Source: Phenylobacterium sp.
GTDB lineage: Bacteria > Pseudomonadota > Alphaproteobacteria > Caulobacterales > Caulobacteraceae
DNA length: 64,000 nt
NCBI RefSeq assembly: GCF_004799515.1
Contig: NZ_SSMX01000026.1
Span: 62,001-126,000, forward strand
Direction of reading: 5' to 3'
Shown here: positions 16,992-26,045 of the stretch, in pieces
How positions within the stretch are numbered: position 1 is the stretch's first letter
Layout: the number at the start of each line of letters is the position of its first letter
Notes under the pieces: generated by a model
Told to the model about the DNA's origin: nothing
Seen by the model: the letters and a program-made list of their open reading frames with translations, nothing else
The model's database searches: none
Program-made: the position numbers and the translations under genes

Positions 16992-17993
16992 ATGCCGACG
17001 CCACCGATGACGGCCGACGTGGACCTCTACCGCGACCCGGCCGTGTTCGAGGCCGAGCGCGCGGCGATCTTCGCCAGGAGCTGGCAGTTCCTGGGCCTTG
17101 AGGCGGATCTGGTGCGGCCGGGCGACTACCTGGCCGAGGTCCTGGCAGGCTATCCGGTGATGGTGGTGCGCGATGAGGCGCGCGGGCTAAAGGGCTACCA
17201 CAACGTCTGCCGCCACCGAGCTGGGCCGCTGGTGGGCGAGGCCAAGGGCCGCTGCGACGGCGAGTTCGTCTGCCGCTTCCATGCCTGGCGCTACGGCTTC
17301 GACGGGCGGCTGAGAGAGGCCACGGGTTTCGGCCCCGTCGACGGCTTCGATCCGGACGGCTTCGGGCTGTTCCCGATCCGGGTGGAGACCTGGCGCGGCT
17401 TCGTCTTCGTCAATCTCGACCCGGACGCGGGCGCCCTGGCCGAGGCGCTGGCGCCCCTCGACGCGCGGCTGGGCGACCAGCCGCGGCGCACGGCGCGAGT
17501 GCGCGACAGCCATCCGGTGGCCTGCAACTGGAAGGTCTATGTGGAGAACTACCTCGACGGCTATCACGACGAGGGCATCCATCCGGCCCTGGCCGCGGAG
17601 GCCGGCGCCCAGCGCCACGAGGTGCATGTGGAGGGCGAGGTGGCCCTCTTCGAGGCCTCGAACCCGCAGGGCGCCGCCGACACCCTGTGGGCCTGGCTGT
17701 GGCCCAACATCGGCCTGTCGGTCTATCGCGGCGTACTGTTGCTCGAGCACATGCGGCCGCAAGGGCCGGACCGCACCGTCATTGACCACCTGTTCCTCCA
17801 CGAGCCGGAAGACCCGAGCGTGGACGCCGCCATCCTGAACGCCGAGCGGATCTTCGAGGAGGACGCCTGGATCAACGAGCGGGTGCAGCAGAACCTCGAC
17901 GCCGGCGTCTTCCAGCACGGCGTGCTCTCGCCCACGCACGAGGGCGCCTTGTTCTGGTTCCACGGGCGGGTGGCGCAGGCGTTGCGCGCCTAG
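16992..17993 (+). CDS. Rieske non-heme iron oxygenase, alpha subunit-like
   Basis: Aromatic-ring-hydroxylating-dioxygenase-type or choline/carnitine-monooxygenase-like oxygenase of 333 residues. The Rieske [2Fe-2S] ligands are Cys73-x-His75 (CRHRAG) and Cys94-xx-His97 (CRFHAW). The catalytic iron site shows the expected pattern with ENYLDGYHDEGIHP (His192, His197) and a distal Asp in the C-terminal part. GGAG lies 8 nt before the ATG. No beta subunit, ferredoxin or reductase is adjacent, so electrons must come from elsewhere. It converges on an amidase-like gene, sharing the 4 bp CTAG that contain both stops. Substrate is unknown. Confidence 0.87.
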   Translation: MPTPPMTADVDLYRDPAVFEAERAAIFARSWQFLGLEADLVRPGDYLAEVLAGYPVMVVRDEARGLKGYHNVCRHRAGPLVGEAKGRCDGEFVCRFHAWRYGFDGRLREATGFGPVDGFDPDGFGLFPIRVETWRGFVFVNLDPDAGALAEALAPLDARLGDQPRRTARVRDSHPVACNWKVYVENYLDGYHDEGIHPALAAEAGAQRHEVHVEGEVALFEASNPQGAADTLWAWLWPNIGLSVYRGVLLLEHMRPQGPDRTVIDHLFLHEPEDPSVDAAILNAERIFEEDAWINERVQQNLDAGVFQHGVLSPTHEGALFWFHGRVAQALRA

Positions 17994-19525
17994 CGGGCCG
18001 CCGCCAGGAACCGCTCCAGCACATTGCGGGTGATCCGCTCGACGAAGGGATCGGCGGCGGCGAGGCCGTGGGCCCATTCGGTGGTCCCGGCGTTGAACAC
18101 CTCGCCCCGGCCTCGGCGGAAGCTCGCCATCACCGCATGGCCGCGCAGGACGCGAGCCTGGGTTTCCGGGCTGTCATCGCCGAAAGCGATCTTCGCCACC
18201 ACGTCGAGCTGCTCGGGCGGGATCAGCGGCCGGTAGGGGCTGGGCGATTCCGCGAAGGCGGCGGGCGCCATGGCGACGATCTCCAGGTCTTGCGGCACGC
18301 CGAGCGTCGGCACGGGCGTTGGCAGGCCGTCGGAACCGAAGGCGACGGGGCAGCCGTCGTTCTCGTAGCCGAGCAAGGGAACCTGGTCGCCGAACACGTC
18401 GCCCCAGTAGAGGTCGGCGCCCTCGAGCGCCCAGTGGTCCGGCCGATAGACCGTGTAGCCGCCGGCCCCGCGCGCGGCGCACAGGCCCAGCCGGTGGTAG
18501 CCGCCGAAGATGAAGCTGAGGCCGGTGACCTCGGCTTCCGGACGGGCGAACATCGGATGCGACCACAGGTGCGTGGCTTCGCCGGGAGGGACTTTCTCGG
18601 CGGTCTCGCCCTTCCACTTGTGGCAGATCAGGGTCTTGCCCTCATCCTCCCAGCGCACCTTCCAGAAGGCGGTGTTACCGGAGAAGATCGCCAGCCGCCC
18701 GCCGGCGTCGACCCAGGCCTCGACCTGGTGGCGCTGCGGCCCCGACCAGTACTCGCTGTGCCCCACCAGCAGGACCACGTCATAGGGTTTGAGCGCCTGC
18801 GGGTCGGCGTCGAGGTCGTAGTCGGTGAGGTAGTCGAACTCGTAGCCCTGAGCCTCCGCCCAGCGGACGAAGACGTGCTCCCACTTGTTGAGGTAGCCGG
18901 CCGAGCCGTCGTAAGGCGACTGGCCATGGGCGCGCGACCAGGCCGGATCGGCGCCGGCCCAGGGCCTCTGCTCGAAGCCGCGCTTCTCCAGGTTGACCAG
19001 CCGCGGCATGTCCGGCGGTGCGGCCAGCAAGAGGGGTGGAAACGGACGCTGGGCGGACAGCACCCCGATCGCGCCCTCCATGGCCTCGGCCAGGTTGGCG
19101 CGGCGCGACATCAGGGCCTCGACGTCGCAATAGGCGCTGGCGCCGCCCCAGTAGTTGTAGGCGTGCAGGGTGTTGGTGGTCAGGACCAGCACCATGCGCC
19201 GGCGCCGGGCGGGCGCGGCCTTCACGCAGATGAAGTGGTGGGCGCTGTCGCCGGCTGCGTCGGTCAGCACCAGGTCGTAGTAGCCGCTCCGCCAATCCGC
19301 CCCGACCTCGATCTCGGCGGCGGCGGGCCAGCCGCAGCCGTTGCGGTCCGCGTCGTCCGGCGTCGGATGCGCGCCGATCTCCAGGCCCTCGCGCAGCAGC
19401 ACCGTCTCGCGCGCCGCGCCGACCCGGGCGAGTTCCAGGCGGCAGGGGCCATGGTCGGCCGAGGCGTGCAGGCTGAAGCGCTCGCCGGGCGCCAGCGAGG
19501 TCCGGTCGGCGTAGCAGGCGATCAT
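17990..19525 (-). CDS. N,N-dimethylformamidase large (beta) subunit-like protein
   Basis: 511-residue protein resembling the large subunit of N,N-dimethylformamidase, an iron-dependent amidohydrolase. Visible family features are an N-terminal beta-sandwich (SLAPGERFSLHASADHGPCR), then a large domain with LTTNTLHAYNYWGG, DVVLLVGHSEYWS, GGRLAIFSGNTAFW and a C-terminal AGTTEWAHGL. The ATG at 19525 is chosen because the domain begins there and it overlaps the upstream acetyltransferase stop by 4 bp (ATGA). No small subunit was found. Many relatives act on substrates other than DMF, so the reaction is uncertain; the family call is good. Confidence 0.75.
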   Translation of the reverse strand: MIACYADRTSLAPGERFSLHASADHGPCRLELARVGAARETVLLREGLEIGAHPTPDDADRNGCGWPAAAEIEVGADWRSGYYDLVLTDAAGDSAHHFICVKAAPARRRRMVLVLTTNTLHAYNYWGGASAYCDVEALMSRRANLAEAMEGAIGVLSAQRPFPPLLLAAPPDMPRLVNLEKRGFEQRPWAGADPAWSRAHGQSPYDGSAGYLNKWEHVFVRWAEAQGYEFDYLTDYDLDADPQALKPYDVVLLVGHSEYWSGPQRHQVEAWVDAGGRLAIFSGNTAFWKVRWEDEGKTLICHKWKGETAEKVPPGEATHLWSHPMFARPEAEVTGLSFIFGGYHRLGLCAARGAGGYTVYRPDHWALEGADLYWGDVFGDQVPLLGYENDGCPVAFGSDGLPTPVPTLGVPQDLEIVAMAPAAFAESPSPYRPLIPPEQLDVVAKIAFGDDSPETQARVLRGHAVMASFRRGRGEVFNAGTTEWAHGLAAADPFVERITRNVLERFLAAAR

Positions 19526-20160
19526 GCCGCCGGCGCCGGATCGCGCCACATGCCCCAGCAGGTTGGGCCATCCGACCCTGGCCGATACTCCGCGATGATC
19601 CGGAATCCGTGGCGTTGGTAGAGCGGCACGTTGCGCGGCGTGGCGGTCTCGAGGAAGCCGGCGCGGCGGATGGAGTCGAGGCGGTCGGTTTCGGCCTTCA
19701 GGAGCCGCGAACCCACGCCGTGTCCCTGGGCCTCCGGCGTCACGCCGAGGAACCACAGGTACTCGTGCGGATGGATCATCGGGTGCGCCGCGTCCATCGC
19801 CGAGCGCAGGGCGAGCAGGCGGGGGAAGCGGCCGAGGCCGCTGGCGTTCAGCAGCATGGGCAGGCCGCGGAGCTCGCGGTGCAGCGGCTGCGGACCCAGG
19901 TTCTCGGACGGGATCCAGACCGCCGCCGCCCCGCCGCCGGCCGGACGCTGCAGCCGCCCGTCCGGGAAGGCCACCTCCTTCAGGAGCACCTTGAAGAACC
20001 GCTCGCGCGCGGCGTGCCGTTTGGCGTCGGCGCGCATGAACCAGCTTAGCAGCGGGTCGTCGACGAAGGCGGCGGAGAGATCGCGGGCGGTGGAGTCGAT
20101 CTGGTCGCGGGTCGCCGTCACCGGCGCCTCGGACTCTCGTCTCAGGGTTTCGAAATCCAT
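19522..20160 (-). CDS. GNAT-family N-acetyltransferase
   Basis: 212-residue acetyltransferase using acetyl-CoA. The N-terminal half has AAFVDDPLLSWFM, typical of a GNAT subgroup; the acetyl-CoA loop is at about 140-155 (LWFLGVTPEAQGHGVGSRLL, motif Q-x-x-G-x-G/S), followed by FLETATPRNVPLYQRHGFRI. It is the first gene of a two-gene unit with the dimethylformamidase-like protein (4-bp overlap), so the two may act in one pathway or on one small molecule; that is inference. Confidence 0.87.
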   Translation of the reverse strand: MDFETLRRESEAPVTATRDQIDSTARDLSAAFVDDPLLSWFMRADAKRHAARERFFKVLLKEVAFPDGRLQRPAGGGAAAVWIPSENLGPQPLHRELRGLPMLLNASGLGRFPRLLALRSAMDAAHPMIHPHEYLWFLGVTPEAQGHGVGSRLLKAETDRLDSIRRAGFLETATPRNVPLYQRHGFRIIAEYRPGSDGPTCWGMWRDPAPAA

Positions 20161-20327
20161 GTGCCTCGTCCCGCGCCCCGGCGTCCTGCCGCGCCGGGGA
20201 GGCTGGCCGCTTTTGCGGCGAGCGGCAAGGGCGTCGGCCGGGAAGGCGAAAGGCCTGTGCGCGGCGTCTCCGGCGCCTTAAACGGGCTGCGCCGCGGCCC
20301 TTTCCGCGCGCCCGCCAGGTCCGCCGC

Positions 20328-21089
20328 ATGCCCCTCGACTCCGGCTTCGCCCTGCACACCGCCGTGCTCGCCGCGGCGGCGTTCTGGGCCGGTGTGCAGA
20401 ACCAGCTGGCCGGCGGCGGCTCGTTCCTGACCCTGCCGGCCCTGATGCTGAGCGGCATGGACGCGCGCGCGGCCAACATCACCTCCACCGTGGCGTTGTT
20501 CCCGGGCCAGGTCACCGGCGGCTGGGTGGGGCGCAAGTCGGCGAGCGGGACCGAGGGCCTGTCCCTGCGGACCCTGGTGATCCTCAGCCTGGCGGGCGGG
20601 GCCTGTGGTGCGGCCCTGCTGCTGCTGACCCCCAGCGACTTCTTCGCCCACCTGGTGCCCTGGCTGGTGCTGTTCGCGACGACGGCTTTCGCCTGGGGCA
20701 GCTTCGGCCGCAAGCCGTCGGCGGAGGGCCCGAAGATCAGCCCGGTCGCAGCTGGCGTCATCCAGTTCTGCATCGCCATCTACGGCGGCTACTTCGGCGG
20801 CGGCATCGGCTTCCTGATGCTGGCGGCCCTGGCGCTGAGCGGCATGGCCATGCGTTCGGCGGGCGCGACGAAGAACGTGCTGGCGGGCGTCATGAACATG
20901 ACCGCCGTGCTGGTCTTCCTGTTCTCCGGCCAGGTGCACTGGTTCGCCGCCGCGGTCGCCTGCGTGGCCGCGATCCTCGGCAGCCTGATCGGGGCGCGTC
21001 TGCTGCACCGGGTCAACGAGCGCGCCTTGCGGATCCTCGTCGTCATCATCGGGATCGCGCTTACCGTGGGCCTGTTCCTGAAAGCCTAG
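20328..21089 (+). CDS. TSUP-family transporter (TauE/SafE-like)
   Basis: Inner-membrane protein of 253 residues with about eight helices in two halves. The first repeat has NQLAGGGSFLTLPALMLSGM and the second YGGYFGGGIGFLMLAALALS, the paired glycine-rich signatures of the TauE/SafE family that move sulfite, sulfoacetate or other organosulfur anions. It converges on the sensor kinase gene and shares CTAG for both stops. The substrate is not evident. Confidence 0.9.
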   Translation: MPLDSGFALHTAVLAAAAFWAGVQNQLAGGGSFLTLPALMLSGMDARAANITSTVALFPGQVTGGWVGRKSASGTEGLSLRTLVILSLAGGACGAALLLLTPSDFFAHLVPWLVLFATTAFAWGSFGRKPSAEGPKISPVAAGVIQFCIAIYGGYFGGGIGFLMLAALALSGMAMRSAGATKNVLAGVMNMTAVLVFLFSGQVHWFAAAVACVAAILGSLIGARLLHRVNERALRILVVIIGIALTVGLFLKA

Positions 21090-22465
21090 TCCGCCGCCGC
21101 GCCGCTGAAATCGGCGACGATCCGCAGGCCAGGTTGCGCATCCTCCGCTGTCAGCCGACCGCCGAAAGCGTTGACCGCGGCCAGCGCCAGCGCCAGGCCC
21201 AGGCCGCTGCCGGGCGTCGAGCGGCTGGCGTCGCCCCGGAAGAAGCGCTGGAAGATCTTGCCGCGCAGCGCCGCGGGCACGCCCGGGCCATCGTCGCTGA
21301 CCGTTACGCGGCGGCCCTCTGCCTCGACGCGGACCTCCGCGCGCGCGCCGGGCGGCGTGTGGGTGAGCGCGTTCTCGATCAGGTTGGCCAGGGCCTCGCC
21401 CAGGACGCGCGGCTCCGCCTCGATGGTGGCCGCGCCGCCGCCGGGAAAGAAATGCAGGGACCGGCCCGCCGCCTCGGCGCCGGGCGCATAGGCCTCCACC
21501 ACCTTGGCGGCGAGGGTGTCGAGGTTCACCGGCTGCAGGGCCAGCCCTGGCGCGCCGGCTTCCAGCTCGGCGATGTGCAGCAGGGCCTGGAAGGTTTCCA
21601 GCACCTCATCCACCCGGGCGGAGGCGCCCACCAGGGCCCGGCGGTAATGGGCCGCCGTACGGGCGCCGGCCAGCGCCTGGGCGATCTCCTGGTTGTGGTG
21701 CGCCAGCGGGCGGCGCAGGTCGTGGGCGATGGCGGAGGAGACCTGGCGCAGGCCCTCCACCAGCCGGTTCTCGCGGTCCATCATGCTGTTGAGCGCCGTC
21801 CCCAGCTCGTCGAGCTCCGCGCCGCCCTGGCCGGCGGCGGCAATCCGCGCGGCCCGATCGCCGGCGGAATAGCGCTCGATGGACTGCACCATCCCGTCGA
21901 CGCGCCGGAGGACGCTGCGGCCCGCCCACATCCCGCCCGCCATGCCCAGCGCCGCGACGACGGCGGCGAGACCGGCGGCGGCCAGCAGGGTCGCGTCGTC
22001 CTGTTGCGCCCGCAGCCGCAGATATTCGCCCACGATCAGACGCTGGCCACCCGGCTCGGGCCGGCTGTAGGCCATCACCTCGCCCAGCGACCGGTTTGGC
22101 GGCGCGGGATCTTGCGCCCTGTAGGTGATCCAGAACTTCGGCGCGGCGGGAAGCGGCCCGGGCGGCGGCGCAAGGTCGCCTGCCAGCAGGTGGCCCTGCG
22201 CGTCCTCCAGCCGGAAGGCCCGCGCGGGGTCGTGGCGATGCGATCGGCTGCGGGCGATGAGGCCGGCGACGCCGTCCTGGACCAGCCGATCGGTGATGTC
22301 GTCCTCGAACTCCTCGATCTCGGCATGGGCGGCCCGGTGCTCGGCGCGCCGAACGGCCGTCAACGCCAATAGCCCCGCCGCGGCGAAGGCGGCGACGAAC
22401 AGCAGCGTCTGCAGCAGGGCGAGGCGGAAGCTCGCCGAGGCCAGGAGGCGTCTAAGGGATTGCAA
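21086..22465 (-). CDS. Sensor histidine kinase (EnvZ/PmrB-like)
   Basis: Membrane sensor of 459 residues. TM1 is at about 15-38 and TM2 at about 160-182, enclosing a roughly 120-residue periplasmic domain; a HAMP region follows (183-235). The phospho-acceptor is His248 (AIAHDLRRPL), then an HATPase domain with N box (LANLIENALTHTPPGA), DDGPGVP and GSGLGLALA. Its start lies 14 bp inside the end of the response-regulator gene, so the two are co-expressed. The pair is divergent from a TonB receptor whose promoter carries a 17-bp element also found at a phosphoesterase promoter. Confidence 0.93.
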   Translation of the reverse strand: MQSLRRLLASASFRLALLQTLLFVAAFAAAGLLALTAVRRAEHRAAHAEIEEFEDDITDRLVQDGVAGLIARSRSHRHDPARAFRLEDAQGHLLAGDLAPPPGPLPAAPKFWITYRAQDPAPPNRSLGEVMAYSRPEPGGQRLIVGEYLRLRAQQDDATLLAAAGLAAVVAALGMAGGMWAGRSVLRRVDGMVQSIERYSAGDRAARIAAAGQGGAELDELGTALNSMMDRENRLVEGLRQVSSAIAHDLRRPLAHHNQEIAQALAGARTAAHYRRALVGASARVDEVLETFQALLHIAELEAGAPGLALQPVNLDTLAAKVVEAYAPGAEAAGRSLHFFPGGGAATIEAEPRVLGEALANLIENALTHTPPGARAEVRVEAEGRRVTVSDDGPGVPAALRGKIFQRFFRGDASRSTPGSGLGLALALAAVNAFGGRLTAEDAQPGLRIVADFSGAAAD

Positions 22466-23126
22466 TCGAGTAGCCGACGCCGCGGAGGGTTCGGATGGGA
22501 TCGGCGGCGCCCAGGCGGACCAGCTTGGCGCGCAGCCGGCTCATGTGCGGCTCGATGATCGGGCCGGGCGCGCTGGCGGGCAGGTCGAAGACGCCCTCCA
22601 GCAGCATAGCCTTGGTCACCGGCCGGCCGGCGTTGAGCATCAGCATCTCCAGCATGGCGAACTCGCTGGCGGTGAGGTCGGCGGGGGCGCCATCGACGGC
22701 GACGCGCCGGGCCAGGCGGTCGAGGACGATGCCGTCCTTGCGCAGCACCGCGTGGGCCGCGGCGGTGGGCGGGCGGCGCCCAATCGCCTCCAGCCGCGCC
22801 TCCAGCTCGTCGAGTTCGAAGGGTTTGACCAGATAGTCGTCGGCGCCGGCGCGCAGGCCCTCCACCCGGTCGGCCAGGCCCCCCATGGCGGTGAGCAGGA
22901 GCGCCGGGGTGTCCACGCTGGAGGTGCGCAAGGCCTTCAGGATCTCCATGCCATCCAAGCTCGGCAGCATGCGGTCGATGACCAGAACGTCGTAGCCGCG
23001 CTCGCAGGCGCGCAGCAGGCCGGCCCGGCCGTCCGCCTCCGCCTCGACCGCGTGGCCGCGCGCCGCCAGCCCGCCGCGGACGAATTCGAGCGTTTGCAGA
23101 TCATCCTCGATAATGAGTATATTCAA
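22452..23126 (-). CDS. OmpR-family response regulator
   Basis: 224-residue partner of the downstream kinase. The receiver has Glu7/Asp8/Asp9, phospho-acceptor Asp51 (VLVIDRMLPSLDG), Thr79 and Lys101 (YLVKPFELDEL); the winged helix has DLTASEFAMLEMLMLNAGRP and ends with IRTLRGVGYSI. It starts with TTG at 23126, with AGGGA 7 nt upstream. Likely targets are its own divergent promoter (23127-23350) and the phosphoesterase/YncE promoter that shares its 17-bp element; this is inference. Confidence 0.92.
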   Translation of the reverse strand: MNILIIEDDLQTLEFVRGGLAARGHAVEAEADGRAGLLRACERGYDVLVIDRMLPSLDGMEILKALRTSSVDTPALLLTAMGGLADRVEGLRAGADDYLVKPFELDELEARLEAIGRRPPTAAAHAVLRKDGIVLDRLARRVAVDGAPADLTASEFAMLEMLMLNAGRPVTKAMLLEGVFDLPASAPGPIIEPHMSRLRAKLVRLGAADPIRTLRGVGYSIAIP

Positions 23127-23217
23127 GAAATATCCCTGAAGGATTTACGTCGGAGATTTCACACCTCCGGTCGAAAGCTGATTTATCAGAGTGATCCCGA
23201 GGCGAGAAGCCTCAAAG

Positions 23218-23234
23218 CCTTGCAATTTCGCAAG
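23218..23234. promoter_or_regulatory. 17-bp element shared with 27239-27255, copy 1
   Basis: CCTTGCAATTTCGCAAG, with inverted arms CTTGC / GCAAG. It is the exact reverse complement of the element at 27239-27255. It lies 92 bp from the response-regulator start and 117 bp from the TonB-receptor start, inside the divergent promoter region. Confidence 0.7.
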
Positions 23235-23350
23235 CGTTCAAACAATTCCATCCGACAAATACCATCAAAGCGTAGCGCGCTCATGTCACGGCTCCCCCTG
23301 CCGCGTCGCGATGTCGGGCGCCGGCCTGTCTGAATTCTGGGGGGCTCCGA

Positions 23351-26032
23351 ATGACTTCGCTTCGCTTTTCCGTGGGCCTGATCACCTCCGTAAGCGCGCT
23401 GGCGCTCGCCCAGGCGGCCATGGCTGACGCGGCGGCCCCGTCTTCGGCGCCGGTCGACGAAGTGGTGGTCACCGCGCCGCGCCAGGAGGACAAGGCCCGC
23501 GCACGGCAGGAGGAAGCGCCGAACATCATCGACGTGCAGTCGGCCGAGACCATCGCCAAATACCCCGACTTCAACGCCGCCGAGGCCCTGGGCCGCATCC
23601 CCGGCGTGTCGCTGTCCAGCGATACCGGCGAGGGCCGCTTCGTGAACATCCGCGGCATCGACGCCAACCTGAACGGGGCGACTTATGGCGGGGTGGTGCT
23701 CCTGAACACCAACGCCGGCGGCACCGCGGCGGGCGGCGGCGGCCGGGCGGTGGAGTTCGACACCATCCCCACCGGCGCTATCGACGGCATCGTAGTCACC
23801 AAGACCCGCCTGCCGGACCAGGAGGGCGAGGGCCTCGGCGGCAGCGTCGAGCTCACCCCGCGCTCAGCCGCCCACATCACCGAGCCGTTCGCGGAAGGCA
23901 CGCTGGGCTGGGGCTACGAGCCGCTGCACGGCCACACCGGCCCGTTCGACGGAGAGCTGGCGTTCGGCGCCCGCTTCGGCCTGGGCGACCATGGCCTGAT
24001 CGTGGAAGGCGTCGGCGAAAAGGCGCCGGCGCGGGTGGGTTGGCTATCCAATCCCACCCCGTTCTCCTTTGTGCTGAACGTCTCGCGCCGCGACGACCGA
24101 CGCGCCGTCGACGACCTGGAGGAGAGCTACATCGACGACACCAGCGTCCCGGCCAAGGCCGACGCCGGCATCCAGGGCAAGGCGTTCAGCGGCGTCGACT
24201 TCCGCCGCTACGACTACCATCGGCGGCGGTTCGGCTACGGCGGCGAGTTCGACTTCGAGCCGAACGACGACCACACCTACTACGTCCGCGCCAGCATCGC
24301 CGGCTATACCGAAGCGGTGCACAAGAACTTCTACCTGCTGCGCAACCTGGATGGCGCCGAGCAGGCGGACGGCAGCGTGCCGACGGCGCCCGGCGGCTCG
24401 GCTTTCCTGGCCACCGCCACGCCGGAGGAGACGCTGACCGACGAGCAGGAGACCCACCGCAACCAGGTCTATGTGGTGGGCGGACGCGACCGCTGGGACG
24501 ACAACCAAGTCGACTACCACGCCGCCTACAGCCGGGCGACCTTCGCGGTGGGCTACAACATCGGCGCCAAGTTTGTCGCGCCGACCACATCGGTGGCCTA
24601 CAACAACGCCGGCGACGGGAACTTCCCGACCTTCAGCTACCCGTCCGGCTTCAACCCCAATACGGCCAGCGCCTACAACCTCAGTTCGATCACCAACTCC
24701 GACGAGCACGACGTCGACGAGGAGTATTCCTACGCGGCGAACCTGCTGCTCGCCACGCACTGGATCAACGACTCCGACCGCCTGAAGATGGGCGTGGAGG
24801 TCCGCCTGCGGGACAAGACCGTCAATCCCTACATCTGGGACGGGATCGTCGACCCGACCCTCAACCTGGCCGACGCCTCGGGGCCGGCGAACACCTACTA
24901 CAACGGCCTCTACCCGAACGGGCCGTTCATCAACCGCTATGCGATCCGCGGCATCCTCGACGGCCAGGCCAGCACGATCTCCAACGACCTCGACACCACC
25001 GGCTTCTTCACCGCCGACGAGGACATCTACGCCGGCTACCTCCAGTACTCGACCGACATCGGCAAATGGAACTTCCTGGCCGGCGCGCGGGTGGAGGCCA
25101 CCCAGGCGAAGTACACCACCTATCAGAACGTCACCGACGCGGCGGGCGACAACAGCGCCGAGCTGTTCACACGGCGGGACAACTACACCAACGTCTTCCC
25201 GACGGTGCAGGCCAAGTACACCATCGCCCCGAACCTGATTGCGCGCGCCATCTTCTCCACAGGCATCTCGCGGCCGGGCTTCGAGCAGGTGGCCGCCGCC
25301 GCCTCGGTCGACTTCTCCAACAGCCCGGTGATCATCAACCGCGGCAACCCCAACCTGAAGCCGATCACCGGCGACAGCTTCGACCTGTCCATCGAGTACT
25401 ACCTGCCGAACGGCGGGATCATCGAGGCCGGGCTCTTCGACAAGGAGTTCTCCAACTACATCGTGCCGCGCGTGCAGCATGGGGTGAACAACGATCCGCT
25501 GGCGCCCGGACAGCTGGCCGACGTCACCACCTTCCTGAACATCTCCTCGGCCTACGCCCGCGGCGCCGAGTTCGCCTACCACCAGAAATTCGACTTCCTG
25601 CCGGGGCCGTTCGACGGCCTGGGGGTCGAGGCGAACCTGACCCTGGTGGATTCCCGCATCCTGGAATACGACGCGGCCACCAGCATCACCGGGACCAACC
25701 AGTACGGCCTCTTGCCCGGCACCTCGAAGGTGACCTGGAACCTGGCGGGCTTCTATGAGGCCCACGGCATCCAGCTTCGCCTGTCGTCGGAATATGTCAG
25801 CCACAGCCTGTTCGGCCTGGGCGGGGACAAGGCGCTGGACACGATCCAGGACGACCGCCTGACGCTGGACTTCACCTCCAGCTATCAGATCACCCACAAC
25901 TGGAGCGTCTACTTCAACGCCAAGAACCTCCTGAACACGCCGCTGCGTTACTACGAGGGCAGCCCGGACCGGCCGATCCAGCGGGAGTTCTACGACGTGA
26001 CCTACGAAGCGGGCGTCAAGGCCCGCTTCTAA
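23351..26032 (+). CDS. TonB-dependent receptor, Xanthomonas/Caulobacter type (TIGR01782-like)
   Basis: Outer-membrane TonB-dependent transporter of 893 residues, the long form found mainly in Caulobacter and Xanthomonas relatives. A signal peptide (1-25, ending AMADA) is followed by a TonB box (VDEVVVTAPR) and a plug with the family-typical IAKYPDFNAAEALGRIPGVS, VNIRGIDANLNGATYGG and PTGAIDGIVVTKTRLPDQEG. The barrel ends with YEAGVKARF. It is divergent from a two-component system and its end lies 13 bp from the end of a phosphoesterase gene. The context suggests import of a phosphorylated or phosphate-linked nutrient after extracellular hydrolysis. Confidence 0.93.
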   Translation: MTSLRFSVGLITSVSALALAQAAMADAAAPSSAPVDEVVVTAPRQEDKARARQEEAPNIIDVQSAETIAKYPDFNAAEALGRIPGVSLSSDTGEGRFVNIRGIDANLNGATYGGVVLLNTNAGGTAAGGGGRAVEFDTIPTGAIDGIVVTKTRLPDQEGEGLGGSVELTPRSAAHITEPFAEGTLGWGYEPLHGHTGPFDGELAFGARFGLGDHGLIVEGVGEKAPARVGWLSNPTPFSFVLNVSRRDDRRAVDDLEESYIDDTSVPAKADAGIQGKAFSGVDFRRYDYHRRRFGYGGEFDFEPNDDHTYYVRASIAGYTEAVHKNFYLLRNLDGAEQADGSVPTAPGGSAFLATATPEETLTDEQETHRNQVYVVGGRDRWDDNQVDYHAAYSRATFAVGYNIGAKFVAPTTSVAYNNAGDGNFPTFSYPSGFNPNTASAYNLSSITNSDEHDVDEEYSYAANLLLATHWINDSDRLKMGVEVRLRDKTVNPYIWDGIVDPTLNLADASGPANTYYNGLYPNGPFINRYAIRGILDGQASTISNDLDTTGFFTADEDIYAGYLQYSTDIGKWNFLAGARVEATQAKYTTYQNVTDAAGDNSAELFTRRDNYTNVFPTVQAKYTIAPNLIARAIFSTGISRPGFEQVAAAASVDFSNSPVIINRGNPNLKPITGDSFDLSIEYYLPNGGIIEAGLFDKEFSNYIVPRVQHGVNNDPLAPGQLADVTTFLNISSAYARGAEFAYHQKFDFLPGPFDGLGVEANLTLVDSRILEYDAATSITGTNQYGLLPGTSKVTWNLAGFYEAHGIQLRLSSEYVSHSLFGLGGDKALDTIQDDRLTLDFTSSYQITHNWSVYFNAKNLLNTPLRYYEGSPDRPIQREFYDVTYEAGVKARF

Positions 26033-26045
26033 GGCCGGGGCGCCG

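Noticed and set aside
23127..23190. AGATTT-type direct repeats near both 17-bp elements as response-regulator boxes
   Set aside because: Similar short strings occur at both promoters, but spacing and sequence differ too much to support a site by eye.
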